Assembly: GCF_900107195.1 (NCBI RefSeq)
Contig: NZ_FNPB01000002.1
Coordinates: 62,001 to 126,000, forward strand
Direction: 5' to 3'
DNA: 64,000 bases
Source of the DNA: Halobellus clavatus
GTDB taxonomy: Archaea > Halobacteriota > Halobacteria > Halobacteriales > Haloferacaceae
The notes below the pieces were generated by a model. That model saw only the letters and a list, made by a program, of their open reading frames with translations, had not been told where the DNA came from and searched no databases. Within the stretch, counting starts at the first letter, position 1. Every line of letters starts with the position of its first letter. Shown in pieces: positions 8,784-17,465 of this stretch. The position numbers and the translations under genes were made by a program.

Positions 8784-10505
8784 ATGCCGGACGCCGAGTC
8801 GACGCCGGACGAAGAGGTCTACGCTTCTCCCGATGAACTCGGCGGGCCGACGTCCTCCTACACCCCGGTCGCGTACGACAACCTCGATCAGGCTCCGGAC
8901 ACCGACGACCACCCCGAGGAGGGTCGGGGCGGGCCGCTCCAACTGCTCGACCTGCCGAAGGTGCCGAAACTCAAGTACGTCGTCGGGCCGAGCGCGATTA
9001 TGCTCGGCGCGTCGCTCGGAAGCGGTGAGACGCTCTTCTGGCCGTCGCTCGTCGCGCGGTACGGGTGGGCGCTGTACTGGATCTTCCTCGCGGGCGTCCT
9101 CGTCCAGTTCGTCGTCAACACGGAGATCCAGCGCTGGACGCTCGCCACCGGCGAGAGCGTCTTCCGGGCGATGGAACGGGTGCACCCGGCGATCCCCCTG
9201 GCGTTCCTCTTCGGAGGCTTCGCCAGCCTCGGGTGGCCCGGCTGGGCGGCGAGCGCCGCGAAGGTCGGGGCCGCCGGGCTCTCGCTCGGGACGTACCGCG
9301 TGCTCGACGTCGCAGTACCCGGGTGGCGAATCCTGGGCATCGCGCTGATGGTGCTGATCTGGCTCACCTACCAGGTCACGCCGTTGATGTACAACGTCGT
9401 CGAACGGTTCCAGCTGCTGCTCGTGGTCCTCTCGATGCTCGCTGCGCTCGTCCTCTTCGCGCTCATCGGATCGCCGGCGGCGCTCTCGGGACTTCCGGCG
9501 AGCCTGACGGCACCGGGCACCCAGCCACCGCCGACCGCCATCGCCGTCCTCCTCGGCGCCATCGCCTACGCCGGCGCGGGCGGCTATCTGAACCTCTCAC
9601 AGAGCCTCTGGATCCGCGAGAAGGGCTACGGAATGGGTCGATACCAGGGTCGCATCAAGAACCCCTTCGCCGGCGACGACCCCGAAACCGTCCACGAGGA
9701 CGGCTTCTCGTTCCCCCCCGACTCGCCGAACCTCGAGCGCTGGCGGGGCTGGTGGCGCGTCACCCAACTCGAACACCTGCTCACGTTCGTCGTCGGGCTG
9801 ATCCTCGTCACGACAGCGATGGTGACGATCGCAGTGACGCAGGCCCCCGGAACCGACCTCGGCGGGGTCGACCTCTGGCTCGTCGGGATCGCCCCCGCTG
9901 TCGGTCCAGCCGCCACCGCCCTCATCTACGTCACGCTGTTCTTGGCGCTGTTCACGACCGAGTACGCCATCATCGAATCGTTCGTCCGCAACAGCTCCGA
10001 CGTGATTTACGAACTGTACGGCCGCGACGCCGGCTGGCGGCTCCCGCGGCTGTTCTGGGGGCTCCTGACCGTTTTTTGCGGGTGGGGAATCCTCATCCTC
10101 GCGCTTCCGATCGAGGTCGAGAATCCCTTCAACCTCCTCGTGATCGGCGCGGCGCTCTCGGGGCTGATTATGTGGCCATACATCGTCGTGATTCAGTTAC
10201 TCAACGCTCGCCGCCTGCCGGCACACACCGGTCCCGGATGGGGTCGCGCGGTCGCGATGTGGTTCGCCGCCGGCTTCTTCGGCTACTTCAGCGTCCTCTT
10301 GACCGGCACGTTCGCTGCCGACCGACTCGGCCTCGCGGTCTTCGACGTCTCGACGGTGGTGCTCGGGAGCGCACCCGGTGGCTACCTCCTGTGGCTCGGG
10401 TACGGACTCATCCAGGCGTACGTCGTCGTCCGAGTCACGCAGGCGAAAATCGATCGAGACGGGAGCGAGAAGACGCTCGCGAGCGGCAGGGGGCCGTTCC
10501 CGTGA
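8784..10505 (+). CDS. Nramp-like metal/solute transporter
   Basis: 573 residues: an acidic cytosolic N-terminus of about 60 residues, then 11-12 hydrophobic segments. The first helix, GPSAIMLGASLGSGETLFWP, aligns with Nramp TM1 but lacks the DPGN metal-binding motif (it has GASLGSGE). A cytosolic loop around 285-315 (YGMGRYQGRIKNPF) is also unusual. Haloarchaeal relatives are annotated as Nramp family, but without the canonical TM1 ligands the transported ion is uncertain. The next gene starts within the stop codon (GTGA overlap), implying translational coupling. Could equally be placed in the broader APC-fold superfamily. Confidence 0.8.
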   Translation: MPDAESTPDEEVYASPDELGGPTSSYTPVAYDNLDQAPDTDDHPEEGRGGPLQLLDLPKVPKLKYVVGPSAIMLGASLGSGETLFWPSLVARYGWALYWIFLAGVLVQFVVNTEIQRWTLATGESVFRAMERVHPAIPLAFLFGGFASLGWPGWAASAAKVGAAGLSLGTYRVLDVAVPGWRILGIALMVLIWLTYQVTPLMYNVVERFQLLLVVLSMLAALVLFALIGSPAALSGLPASLTAPGTQPPPTAIAVLLGAIAYAGAGGYLNLSQSLWIREKGYGMGRYQGRIKNPFAGDDPETVHEDGFSFPPDSPNLERWRGWWRVTQLEHLLTFVVGLILVTTAMVTIAVTQAPGTDLGGVDLWLVGIAPAVGPAATALIYVTLFLALFTTEYAIIESFVRNSSDVIYELYGRDAGWRLPRLFWGLLTVFCGWGILILALPIEVENPFNLLVIGAALSGLIMWPYIVVIQLLNARRLPAHTGPGWGRAVAMWFAAGFFGYFSVLLTGTFAADRLGLAVFDVSTVVLGSAPGGYLLWLGYGLIQAYVVVRVTQAKIDRDGSEKTLASGRGPFP

Positions 10506-10978
10506 CGTCGCCGCCGGTCCGCGTCCACCTCCACTACGCGATGACTGGGACCTACCCGCTCCGACTCGTCGACCTGCTGTTCCTCGACGACAGCGTGCTC
10601 CTCGTGGAGTACGACTACCTCACTGGCTTCGACCTCGCGACCGCGGGTGCCGACCGCCGCGCGGCGTCGTTCGCCGAAACGCTCGAGTCAGAGGGGCTCG
10701 CGGCTGCCCGGGCGGCGGCCGAACGCGAACAGCGGATCGACTACGACGACCTCGACCGGATCGTCGTCTACGGCGGCGGCGCAGTCGCCCGCGAGAAGGT
10801 CGTCCTCGACCGGACCGACGCCGCGCCGATCCGCGTCCGCGTCCACGGCGACGTCGACGTCGACGCGCTGTGTGGCGCGCTCGAATCGACGGTCGCGTCG
10901 GAGGACACCGCAGTCGACCGGCACGCGGGAGTGGGCGTCGGCGACCGCTTCCGTCGGCTCTGCGGTATCAGCCGCTGA
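10502..10978 (+). CDS. Conserved haloarchaeal protein coupled to the Nramp-like gene
   Basis: 158-residue soluble protein beginning (GTG) VTSPPVRVHLHYAMTGTYPL; an internal ATG at 10541 is an alternative. It contains repeated beta-strand-like stretches (SVLLVEYDYLTGFDLATAG; DRIVVYGGGAVAREKVVLDR; PIRVRVHGDVDVDALCGAL) and no catalytic motif or membrane segment. The GTG overlaps the transporter stop codon, so the two are probably made together; a cytosolic accessory or regulatory role is inferred only from this. I do not recognise a named family. Confidence 0.7.
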   Translation: MTSPPVRVHLHYAMTGTYPLRLVDLLFLDDSVLLVEYDYLTGFDLATAGADRRAASFAETLESEGLAAARAAAEREQRIDYDDLDRIVVYGGGAVAREKVVLDRTDAAPIRVRVHGDVDVDALCGALESTVASEDTAVDRHAGVGVGDRFRRLCGISR

Positions 10979-11017
10979 GCGTCCGGGTGGGACCCCCGAA
11001 TCTCTCCCGAGCGTCCG

Positions 11018-13222
11018 CTACTCGGGCGCGAGCAGTTCGATCGGATGGCGGCTCGGTCGCTCCAGTAGGTCCTCGAGTTGGTCCAGACACGACGTCCCGC
11101 TGGCGACGACGGCCCGGTCTGCGGTCTCCTCAGTCCGGAACTGCGCTGTCAGATCCTCGCCTACGGCGACGCTCACGTCGTAGTATTCCTGCTTGTAGCC
11201 GAAGCTCCCGGCCATCCCGCAGCACTCCGCGTCGGAGGTGACGACGTCGAAGTCCCGCTCGTCGAGCACGGCCTCGGTGTAGCGCTCGACGCCGAGGGTT
11301 CGCTGCTGACAGTGACTGTGGTAGGCGACTCGTTCTCCGTCACCGTCGGCGAGCTCGTCGGCGTCGGCGCCGTTGGCCAGCAGGCCGTAGACGTACTCCA
11401 GCAGTTCGTAGCTGTTCGCGGCGAGCGCCTCGTGGGACGGCTCGTCCAGGAGCTTCTCGTACTCCCGCTGGAACAGCGCGTGGTCGCTGGGCTCGATGAC
11501 GACGATGTCGTAGCCCGCTTCGACGTGCGGAACGAGCGCCTCGGCGACCGCCTCAGCGCGCTCCCGGGCGGTCGCGATCATTCCCTGTGAGAGCGGCGCG
11601 CGGCCGCTCGCGGTCACGTCGGGGACTTGGACAGCCACGCCCAGCGCTTCGAGGGTTCGGACCGCTGCCTTCCCACGTTCGACCTGCACGTGGTTGGTGT
11701 AGAGATCCGGGAACAGCACGACTGTCCGCTCGGCGTCCGCGAGGGCGAGTCCGTCACGCGCGCTCACCCACTCGCGGAAGGTCTCGCGCTGGAACTGCGG
11801 CAGGTCGCGGCGGCGATCGATTCCGACGAAGCGCTCGGCAAGCGCGCGTGCGACGTCCGTGTCAGCCACCCAGTTCGACAGCGGCGCGGTCGCACTTCCC
11901 AACCGGGCCACGGTGCCGAAGTTCCCGAAGAGCCGTTTCTGGACGTCGACGCCGCTGGGATCCGCGTCGGGTGTCAGCCCCTCGACGAGCCACTCCACCG
12001 CCCCCTCGTCGGCGTCGACGTCGCCGCGGTTGATCCGGTCTCTGACGACCGTGTTGATCCACGGGATGTCGATGCCCACCGGACAGGCGTTCACGCAGCG
12101 CGAACAGCCCGTACAGAGGTCGTTGAACTCCGCGGCGACGTCGGTCCCCTCGACGCCGGCCTCCCACCCGGTGGCGATGCCGCCGGAGTAGGTCTCGCCG
12201 CCGAAGACGTGGCCGCCGACCTGCTGGAAGTTGGCGCAGGCGTTCGAGCAGGCCGAACACCGGATGCAGTACAGGGTCTCCCGGAGGTCGTCGTCCTGGC
12301 GCATCGCCAGCCGCCCGTTGTCGACGAGGACGAGGTGGAACTCCCGGTCGTCTGGCGTGCCGCGTTCGTCGGCCGCAAAGTCGAGCGTCGGCGACCCGAC
12401 CGGCGGCGTCAGCAGCGAGACGTAGGACGTGATGTCCTGTCCCGTCCCCGAGCGTCCGATGAGTTCGAGGAACGGTGCGAGATCCTCCACCGTCGGGACC
12501 ACCTTCTCCACGCCCGCGACCGCGACGTGGACGTCTGTCGCCGCCACCGTTTTGCGGGCGTTGCCTTCGCTCGTCACGAGCGCCATCGTCCCCGAGTCGG
12601 CAGTAACGAAGTTCGCGCCCGTGACGCCCACGTCGGCGTCGGCGAGCTGCTCACCGAGCCGTTCGCGGGCGAACCGCGTGAGTTCCTCGGCGCTCTCTAA
12701 GGACTGGTCGGGATCGAAGCGCGCCTCGAACAACGCGGCAATGCTCTCGCGGGATTTGTGGATCGCGGGCGCGACGATGTGACTCGGCGCCTCGTCGGCG
12801 AGTTGGAGCACCCACTCGCCGAGATCCGTCTCGACGACGTCGACGCCGTCGGTTTCGAGGACGGTGTTCAGTTCGAGTTCCTCGGTCGTCATCGACTTGC
12901 TCTTGACGACCCGCTCGCCGTCTGCGTCGTCGACAACTTGGCGGACGTACTCGTTGGCGTCGGCCGCGTCGTCCGCGAGGTACAGCGTCCCGCCGTTCGC
13001 TTCGACGGCCTCGCGGAGGTCGTCGAGCAGTTCAGGCAGCCGCTCGATCGCGTCTTCTTTGATCTCCCGGGCCTCGCGCTTCAGTCCCTCGTAGTCCTCG
13101 AGGTCGGCGACGGACTCGTACCGGCCGTCGTTGAAGCCCTGGGTGTTCTGTTCGATCGCCGCTCCTTCCGTCTCCAGAATGTGACGGATGTGTTCGGCCT
13201 TGGTGGTTCTGGCGTCGGACAT
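11018..13222 (-). CDS. LutB-LutA fusion, lactate utilisation iron-sulfur protein
   Basis: 734 residues joining two normally separate subunits. Residues about 1-300 are a LUD domain (GVTGANFVTADSGTMALV, HVAVAGVEKVVPTVED); about 310-390 carry two CxxCxxCxxxC cluster motifs (CIRCSACSNAC and CTGCSRCVNACPVGIDIP), as in LutB. From about 470 to the end there are two CCG-type domains (HSHCQQRTLGVE and SDAECCGMAGSFGYKQEYYD) as in LutA/GlpC. It should oxidise L-lactate, or feed electrons in glycolate/lactate oxidation, to the quinone pool with LutC. The ATG overlaps the lutC stop by one base (TAATG). lctP lies upstream on the same strand. Confidence 0.92.
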   Translation of the reverse strand: MSDARTTKAEHIRHILETEGAAIEQNTQGFNDGRYESVADLEDYEGLKREAREIKEDAIERLPELLDDLREAVEANGGTLYLADDAADANEYVRQVVDDADGERVVKSKSMTTEELELNTVLETDGVDVVETDLGEWVLQLADEAPSHIVAPAIHKSRESIAALFEARFDPDQSLESAEELTRFARERLGEQLADADVGVTGANFVTADSGTMALVTSEGNARKTVAATDVHVAVAGVEKVVPTVEDLAPFLELIGRSGTGQDITSYVSLLTPPVGSPTLDFAADERGTPDDREFHLVLVDNGRLAMRQDDDLRETLYCIRCSACSNACANFQQVGGHVFGGETYSGGIATGWEAGVEGTDVAAEFNDLCTGCSRCVNACPVGIDIPWINTVVRDRINRGDVDADEGAVEWLVEGLTPDADPSGVDVQKRLFGNFGTVARLGSATAPLSNWVADTDVARALAERFVGIDRRRDLPQFQRETFREWVSARDGLALADAERTVVLFPDLYTNHVQVERGKAAVRTLEALGVAVQVPDVTASGRAPLSQGMIATARERAEAVAEALVPHVEAGYDIVVIEPSDHALFQREYEKLLDEPSHEALAANSYELLEYVYGLLANGADADELADGDGERVAYHSHCQQRTLGVERYTEAVLDERDFDVVTSDAECCGMAGSFGYKQEYYDVSVAVGEDLTAQFRTEETADRAVVASGTSCLDQLEDLLERPSRHPIELLAPE

Positions 13223-13752
13223 TATGATCGGACGATGATCGCGTGGACCGCCTTCGGCCCGTGGGCTCCCTGCACCAGCGCGCCCATATCGGCGGTCGCG
13301 CTGGGACCCGTCGCCACGATCGCGCTCCCGCGGTCGGCCCGGAAGCGGTCCCCGAGGCGGGCGAGCGCGCTCGCCATCCCGCCAACGACGTCGTCCTCGG
13401 CGACGACGGCGACGTGGCGATCGGCGAACAGACTGACCGGCTCTACGCCGTCGGCGGTCGTCGGCAGCACCAGGCTGCCGTAGTCCGCGATGCCGAGCGA
13501 CGCTGGCGTCACGCCCGTCGCCGCCCCCCTGAGGTCCGCCGGCGACCACACCGTCGTCACCCCTGGCGGCAGTTCACCGCGGCCCTCGGGGAGGTCGACG
13601 CCGATCGCAGGGGGTTCGAGGACCGCCTCGACGGCGTCGCTCACCCCGTCCGGATCGACGGTCGTGTGCGATACGTCGAAGTCGTCGAGGCGGTCGCGGA
13701 AGCGGCCGAGCACCCGGTCACGTCCCGCGGCGTCTGTGGTGTCAGTCGTCAT
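13222..13752 (-). CDS. lutC: LutC, LUD-domain lactate utilisation protein
   Basis: 176-residue LUD-domain protein (PF02589). The conserved C-terminal core is visible: GVTPASLGIADYGSLVLPTT, HVAVVAEDDVVGGMASAL and ATGPSATADMGALVQGAHGP, the last being the family's nucleotide/metal-site-like signature. It partners the LutB-LutA fusion encoded immediately downstream with a one-base overlap. The N-terminus is an acidic helix (DRVLGRFRDRLDDFDVSHTT). An 18-bp tandem repeat lies in the 270 bases between its start and lctP. Confidence 0.92.
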   Translation of the reverse strand: MTTDTTDAAGRDRVLGRFRDRLDDFDVSHTTVDPDGVSDAVEAVLEPPAIGVDLPEGRGELPPGVTTVWSPADLRGAATGVTPASLGIADYGSLVLPTTADGVEPVSLFADRHVAVVAEDDVVGGMASALARLGDRFRADRGSAIVATGPSATADMGALVQGAHGPKAVHAIIVRS

Positions 13753-13820
13753 CGGTCGGTCGTGTTCGCCAGACGTCGGTGATAGCAGTCATCGGTCGGT
13801 GATCGTCTCCACACGTCGGG

Positions 13821-13910
13821 TAGTTGCCATACATCAGGTGGTTGCCATACGTCACGTAGTTACCACACGTCGGGTGGTTGCTACGCATCAGATAGTTGCT
13901 ATCTGTCGAT
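13821..13910. repeat. 18-bp degenerate tandem repeat, five copies
   Basis: Units of the form TRGTTGCCATACRTCAGG at 13821, 13839, 13857, 13875 and 13893. On the minus strand these lie inside a 90-codon open frame (13742-14014), where they would encode a hexapeptide repeat GN(Y/H)-x-x-Y. That frame overlaps lutC by 11 bases and has a non-halophilic composition, so I treat the array as a DNA repeat in the lctP-lutC leader rather than a gene. It is between two co-oriented lactate genes. Confidence 0.85.
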
Positions 13911-14021
13911 CTCGCTATCGACTGCCTGCGCGCAGTGAGCGCGTGTGCGTGTGACCCATCCGTTCCGCTCGCGACCGCATCGTCGAGGGAGGGCGTCGGC
14001 CTGCCGAGGACCACCCATCGC

Positions 14022-15746
14022 TCAGAACGTCCCCGGCGCGAGCACGTACACGAAGAGCAGTGCGAGGAGCCCCGTCATCGTCGCGTAGTAGGCCAGCGGG
14101 ATGAGTTCGAGTCTGATCACTCGACCCTCCTCGCCCACGAGACCGACGACCGCCAGCGCGGCGACGACGTTGTGCACCGCGATGAGGTTCCCGATCGCCC
14201 CACCGACGGCCTGTGCGCCCACGAGGATCGTCCGCGAGACGCCGAGGTCGGTGGCGACGTTGTACTGGAACGTGCCGAACAGGATGTCGCTGACCGTGTT
14301 CGATCCCGCCAGGAACGCGCCGAACGCACCGACCAGTGCTGCGAAGAACGGATAGACCGCTCCGGCGCCGTTCGCGGTCGCCTCCGAGAGCACCACGAGC
14401 ATACTGTCGATGCCGGCGGACTGTCCGGACTGGATCATAATCTGGACGGTCGCGACCGCGAAGAGCAGGGCCACGACCGCCGGAAGCACCTTCTCGACCG
14501 TCTCGCGCCACGCGGCGGTGACTTCTCGGCGATCCATCCCGTGGAGCGGGATCGTCAGCACGTGCACGGCAACGAAGATCGCACCGGGTAGGTACAGCAC
14601 CGCGAAACTGTTGCTCATCGACGTTCCGAGGATGTTGCCCCACTCCAAGACCAGCGTCGACGTGACGAAGTCGTTGATCGGACCCACGACGCGCGTGACC
14701 ACGAGCAGCGCGGCGAGGACGAGATACGGCGTCCAGGCCCGCGTCAGCGACATCTGCGGTTCGGCGGTGACGTGCCCGCCGTCGGCGGCGACCGCGCCGC
14801 CCCGATTGCTCGCCGTTTCGCCCGGCTGGATGTCGCCGACCCAGTGGTCCGGCCACTCCGCTTCGGGACCGAAGTCCCAGTCCTCATCAGGGTGGAAGTA
14901 GCCGAGCTTGAGCGCGCCGACCGTGGCGGCCATCCCGCCCATCGCCCCGAAGAGTCCGGGGAACGTCGGTCCGAGGAAGTACGCGGTGAGCCAGTAGGGA
15001 ATCGCGAACGAGATCCACGCGAAGAGCGTGAGCGGGAGCACTTCCAGCGCCGGCCGGATCGAGCGCTCCTCGCCGAAGAACCGTGTCATCATCGCGACGC
15101 CGATGAACGGGAGCAGCACCCCGACCACAACGTGATACGTGGCCGCCCAGAGACCGATCTGTGCGACCCACTCGGGAATCGTCCACCCCTGGGCGGCGAC
15201 CGCCGAGGAGACCGTGTCGGTAGAACTGAAGATGTCCTGCAGCCCGATGATGAGTGGCGTCCCGACCGCGCCGAAGGTGATCGCCATCAGGTTCCCCGTG
15301 AGCGCGACCACGACCGCCGCGAGGGGCGGGAAGCCGAGGCCGACCAGCAGCGGCCCAACGACCGCGGCGGGCGTTCCGAATCCCGCGGCGGCCTCGATGA
15401 ACGACCCCATCAGGAACACGAGGAGCACGACCTGAACGCGCCGGTCGTCGCTGATCGACGTGAACCCCTGATTGATGACGTCGAACGCGCCGGTCTGCTT
15501 GAGCGTGTACAACACCAGTATCGCCCCGAACACGATATAGAGGATGTTCGAGGCCGTGATCGCGCCGTTGATCGACGCCGCCGCGATCCACTGCGGCGAC
15601 ATCTGCCAGCCGAGGTATCCGACGACGGCTGCGATCACCCACGCGACCGGCATCGCGCGAGTGGCCGACCAGTACCGGCCGATCATCAGGAATGCGATCG
15701 CCGCCAGCGGGAGGATGGCTAGTCCCAGCTGCGCCGCCGTGGCCAT
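14022..15746 (-). CDS. lctP: L-lactate permease
   Basis: 574-residue LctP-family proton-coupled lactate/glycolate importer with about 14 membrane helices. Signatures include SFIEAAAGFGTPAAVVGPLL, ALTGNLMAITFGAVGTPLII and a late LAGSNTVSDILFGTFQYNVA segment typical of the family. A soluble loop of about 60 residues around 285-345 is Asp/Trp-rich (DEDWDFGPEAEWPDHW). ATG 15746 is preferred to the GTG one codon upstream. It heads the minus-strand lactate cluster; a TATA-like box lies about 95-105 nt upstream. Confidence 0.95.
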   Translation of the reverse strand: MATAAQLGLAILPLAAIAFLMIGRYWSATRAMPVAWVIAAVVGYLGWQMSPQWIAAASINGAITASNILYIVFGAILVLYTLKQTGAFDVINQGFTSISDDRRVQVVLLVFLMGSFIEAAAGFGTPAAVVGPLLVGLGFPPLAAVVVALTGNLMAITFGAVGTPLIIGLQDIFSSTDTVSSAVAAQGWTIPEWVAQIGLWAATYHVVVGVLLPFIGVAMMTRFFGEERSIRPALEVLPLTLFAWISFAIPYWLTAYFLGPTFPGLFGAMGGMAATVGALKLGYFHPDEDWDFGPEAEWPDHWVGDIQPGETASNRGGAVAADGGHVTAEPQMSLTRAWTPYLVLAALLVVTRVVGPINDFVTSTLVLEWGNILGTSMSNSFAVLYLPGAIFVAVHVLTIPLHGMDRREVTAAWRETVEKVLPAVVALLFAVATVQIMIQSGQSAGIDSMLVVLSEATANGAGAVYPFFAALVGAFGAFLAGSNTVSDILFGTFQYNVATDLGVSRTILVGAQAVGGAIGNLIAVHNVVAALAVVGLVGEEGRVIRLELIPLAYYATMTGLLALLFVYVLAPGTF

Positions 15747-15840
15747 CACCGACCACCTCCCGCTACGCTACTGCTTACTGTTCTGTGCGCCGCCTCGTCT
15801 GCCACTGTCAGAGGCATACCCGCCACATCCCGACACTCAT

Positions 15841-15850
15841 CATTTATAAT
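15841..15850 (-). promoter_or_regulatory. TATA box upstream of lctP
   Basis: ATTATAAATG on the minus strand at the edge of an AT-rich stretch. It would start transcription near 15815, giving a leader of about 70 nt before the lctP ATG. Confidence 0.45.
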
Positions 15851-15982
15851 GTGTCCACGGTTCATCGATGGTGATGAATACCGAAAATCGATCTAAGAAC
15901 GGATAACAATTTATCGCGGTATCTAATGGATTGTTTCGAGCATATACTATGAATAAAACCGGGTCCTGCGTCTCAGTTGTTG

Positions 15983-16064
15983 CAGTTGTGTGTATCCACT
16001 TCGATCAAATGCAGTCAACTGTATACGCGGGACGGCGGACGGAATCTCCTCTTACACACAACTG
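15983..16064. promoter_or_regulatory. Long-spaced 12-bp inverted repeat upstream of lctP
   Basis: CAGTTGTGTGTA at 15983-15994 and its exact reverse complement TACACACAACTG at 16053-16064, 58 bases apart. Partial CAGTTG copies lie between and before them (15974-15979, and GTCAACTGTATAC near 16014). The cluster is 230-320 nt upstream of lctP with no gene nearby, so it may be paired regulator sites. Confidence 0.4.
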
Positions 16065-16349
16065 TAAACGCACGACTGCAGCGGGATACTCTCGGACCAA
16101 CGCGTCGATCACTCCCGACCGACCCGTGGGGGTCGTGATCGGCCGTGCGAGCCCGGCGCTCGCGCGCGGTGGATAGATCCGCTCCACGCCAGCCACGAGC
16201 AGCCCCACTGACGGACATCGAGACGCGAACCGACGACCACGTACCCGGACTACGACAGTCGAGTCACTGCAGACAAGCACCTGTGGGGGGACGCTGTAGC
16301 CGAGCGCCCCGGCGCTGCACGCCGCTGTAGCCCGTCGAATCCAGAGAAG
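16065..16349. other. Intergenic, no gene seen
   Basis: GC-rich DNA downstream of the tRNA-Gln gene. Contains a short GCGAGC-CCGGC-GCTCGC hairpin near 16147-16163 but no supported reading frame. Confidence 0.5.
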
Positions 16350-16422
16350 TAGTCCCACCAGGATTCGAACCTGGGTCGAAGCCCCCAGAAGGCTTCAGGA
16401 TTGGCCGCTACCCCATGGGACT
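16350..16422 (-). tRNA. tRNA-Gln (anticodon CUG)
   Basis: 73-nt cloverleaf on the minus strand. Acceptor arms AGTCCCA / TGGGACT with discriminator A, D arm with GGGGTAGCGGCCAATCC, anticodon stem AAGCC / GGCTT around the loop TTCTGGG, so the anticodon is CTG reading CAG, and a T arm ACCCAGGTTCGAATCCTGGT. No intron and no encoded CCA. A TATA-like ACTCATATGG lies about 50 nt upstream (16471-16480). Confidence 0.95.
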
Positions 16423-16792
16423 GCGCACCGGCGTCGTCGCCGACTGCGTGCCCGTCCGTTGCCCGTGGCTCCATATGAGTGTTGCGAAGTCAGACCTCCA
16501 CAGCGCCTGGAGACGAGCGGGACTCGATCGGTTCGGTCCTCGGCATTCCCGTTCTGTCGGGCGGTGCGAGGCGCAGTTCGAGACCGGTGGCGACGCCCCT
16601 CACCCACAGCGGCGTGCACGCAGCAGGGACAGAACTCTCGACCCACAGCGTCAGGCCGCTGCCTCCACCCGCGCTGGCGACGTTCGACGGCGACCCGGTT
16701 CGGGCTATGTGTCGGCTGTCGGCCCACCCCGACGTCAGCGCTTTCGTGCACAATCCACTACCTATTTACCGATCTCTTGGCCACGTTCGTGT
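16423..16792. other. Intergenic between tRNA-Gln and purO
   Basis: Holds the divergent promoters of the tRNA gene (TATA-like near 16471-16480, minus strand) and of purO (CCTATTTACC near 16761-16770, plus strand). Open frames here have no halophilic signature and are not called. Confidence 0.5.
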
Positions 16793-17374
16793 ATGTACAT
16801 CGGCCGATTCGTGATCGTCGCGCCCGACTTCGGCGCGTACCGCGTCTCCTCGCGTTCGTTTCCCAACCGCCGGATCACCGACCGGGGCGGCACGCTGACT
16901 GTCGGGCCGACGCCCGACGCACCCGAAAACGACAACCCCTACGTCTCCTACAACTGCGTCCGGGAGGGTGGCGACGCGGTCGTCGTCGGCAACGGGTCGC
17001 ACGTCGATCCGATCGCCGAGAAACTCGACCTCGGCTACCCCGCTCGCGACGCCCTCGCGACACCGCTTCTCGCGCTCGATTACGAGAAGGACGACTACGA
17101 CACGCCGCGCGTCGCGGGCGTGATCGGCGAGGAGTCCTACGTCGGCGTCGTCCGACGCGATGCGCTCCGCGTCGAGGCGGTGACAGAACCGACGCTCGTT
17201 GCGACCTACGAGGAGAACGAGCCGACTCCGATCGACTTCGCCGGCGACGCGTCGGCCGACCCCGCCGAACTGGCCCGGCGCGCGTACGACCTCGACTACG
17301 AACACGCGGTCTGTGCCGCCGGCGTCACCTACGACGAGGGCGACGTCGCCGTCGGCTACTCCAACGACGAGTAA
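16793..17374 (+). CDS. purO: Archaeal IMP cyclohydrolase
   Basis: 193-residue PurO (PF07826), the archaea-specific last enzyme of purine synthesis, closing FAICAR to IMP. Recognisable by the start [12 protein letters not shown], the block [12 protein letters not shown], the [10 protein letters not shown] motif and [12 protein letters not shown], all near their usual places. ATG 16793 follows a TATA-like element by about 30 nt. It is followed 91 bases later by a phosphodiesterase gene on the same strand; no functional link is apparent. Confidence 0.95.
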   Translation: MYIGRFVIVAPDFGAYRVSSRSFPNRRITDRGGTLTVGPTPDAPENDNPYVSYNCVREGGDAVVVGNGSHVDPIAEKLDLGYPARDALATPLLALDYEKDDYDTPRVAGVIGEESYVGVVRRDALRVEAVTEPTLVATYEENEPTPIDFAGDASADPAELARRAYDLDYEHAVCAAGVTYDEGDVAVGYSNDE

Positions 17375-17465
17375 CCGTTCACCTCCGGAGCTGGATTCCT
17401 CGAGTCCTCGTCTCACGATCACGCCGGAACCGGCCCTTTTGTCGCTGGCCGCCGTACAGCGTGGT

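Noticed and set aside
13742-14014. 90-codon frame between lctP and lutC
   Set aside because: Open mainly because of the 18-bp repeat; overlaps lutC and is not acidic. Kept as a finding, not as a gene.
15900-15912. CGGATAACAATTT, identical to part of the E. coli lac operator
   Set aside because: Chance resemblance; no LacI-type gene, no symmetry partner, and the host is an archaeon.
16490-16753. 87-codon minus-strand frame upstream of tRNA-Gln
   Set aside because: Composition is neutral to basic rather than halophilic and no domain is visible; left as intergenic.
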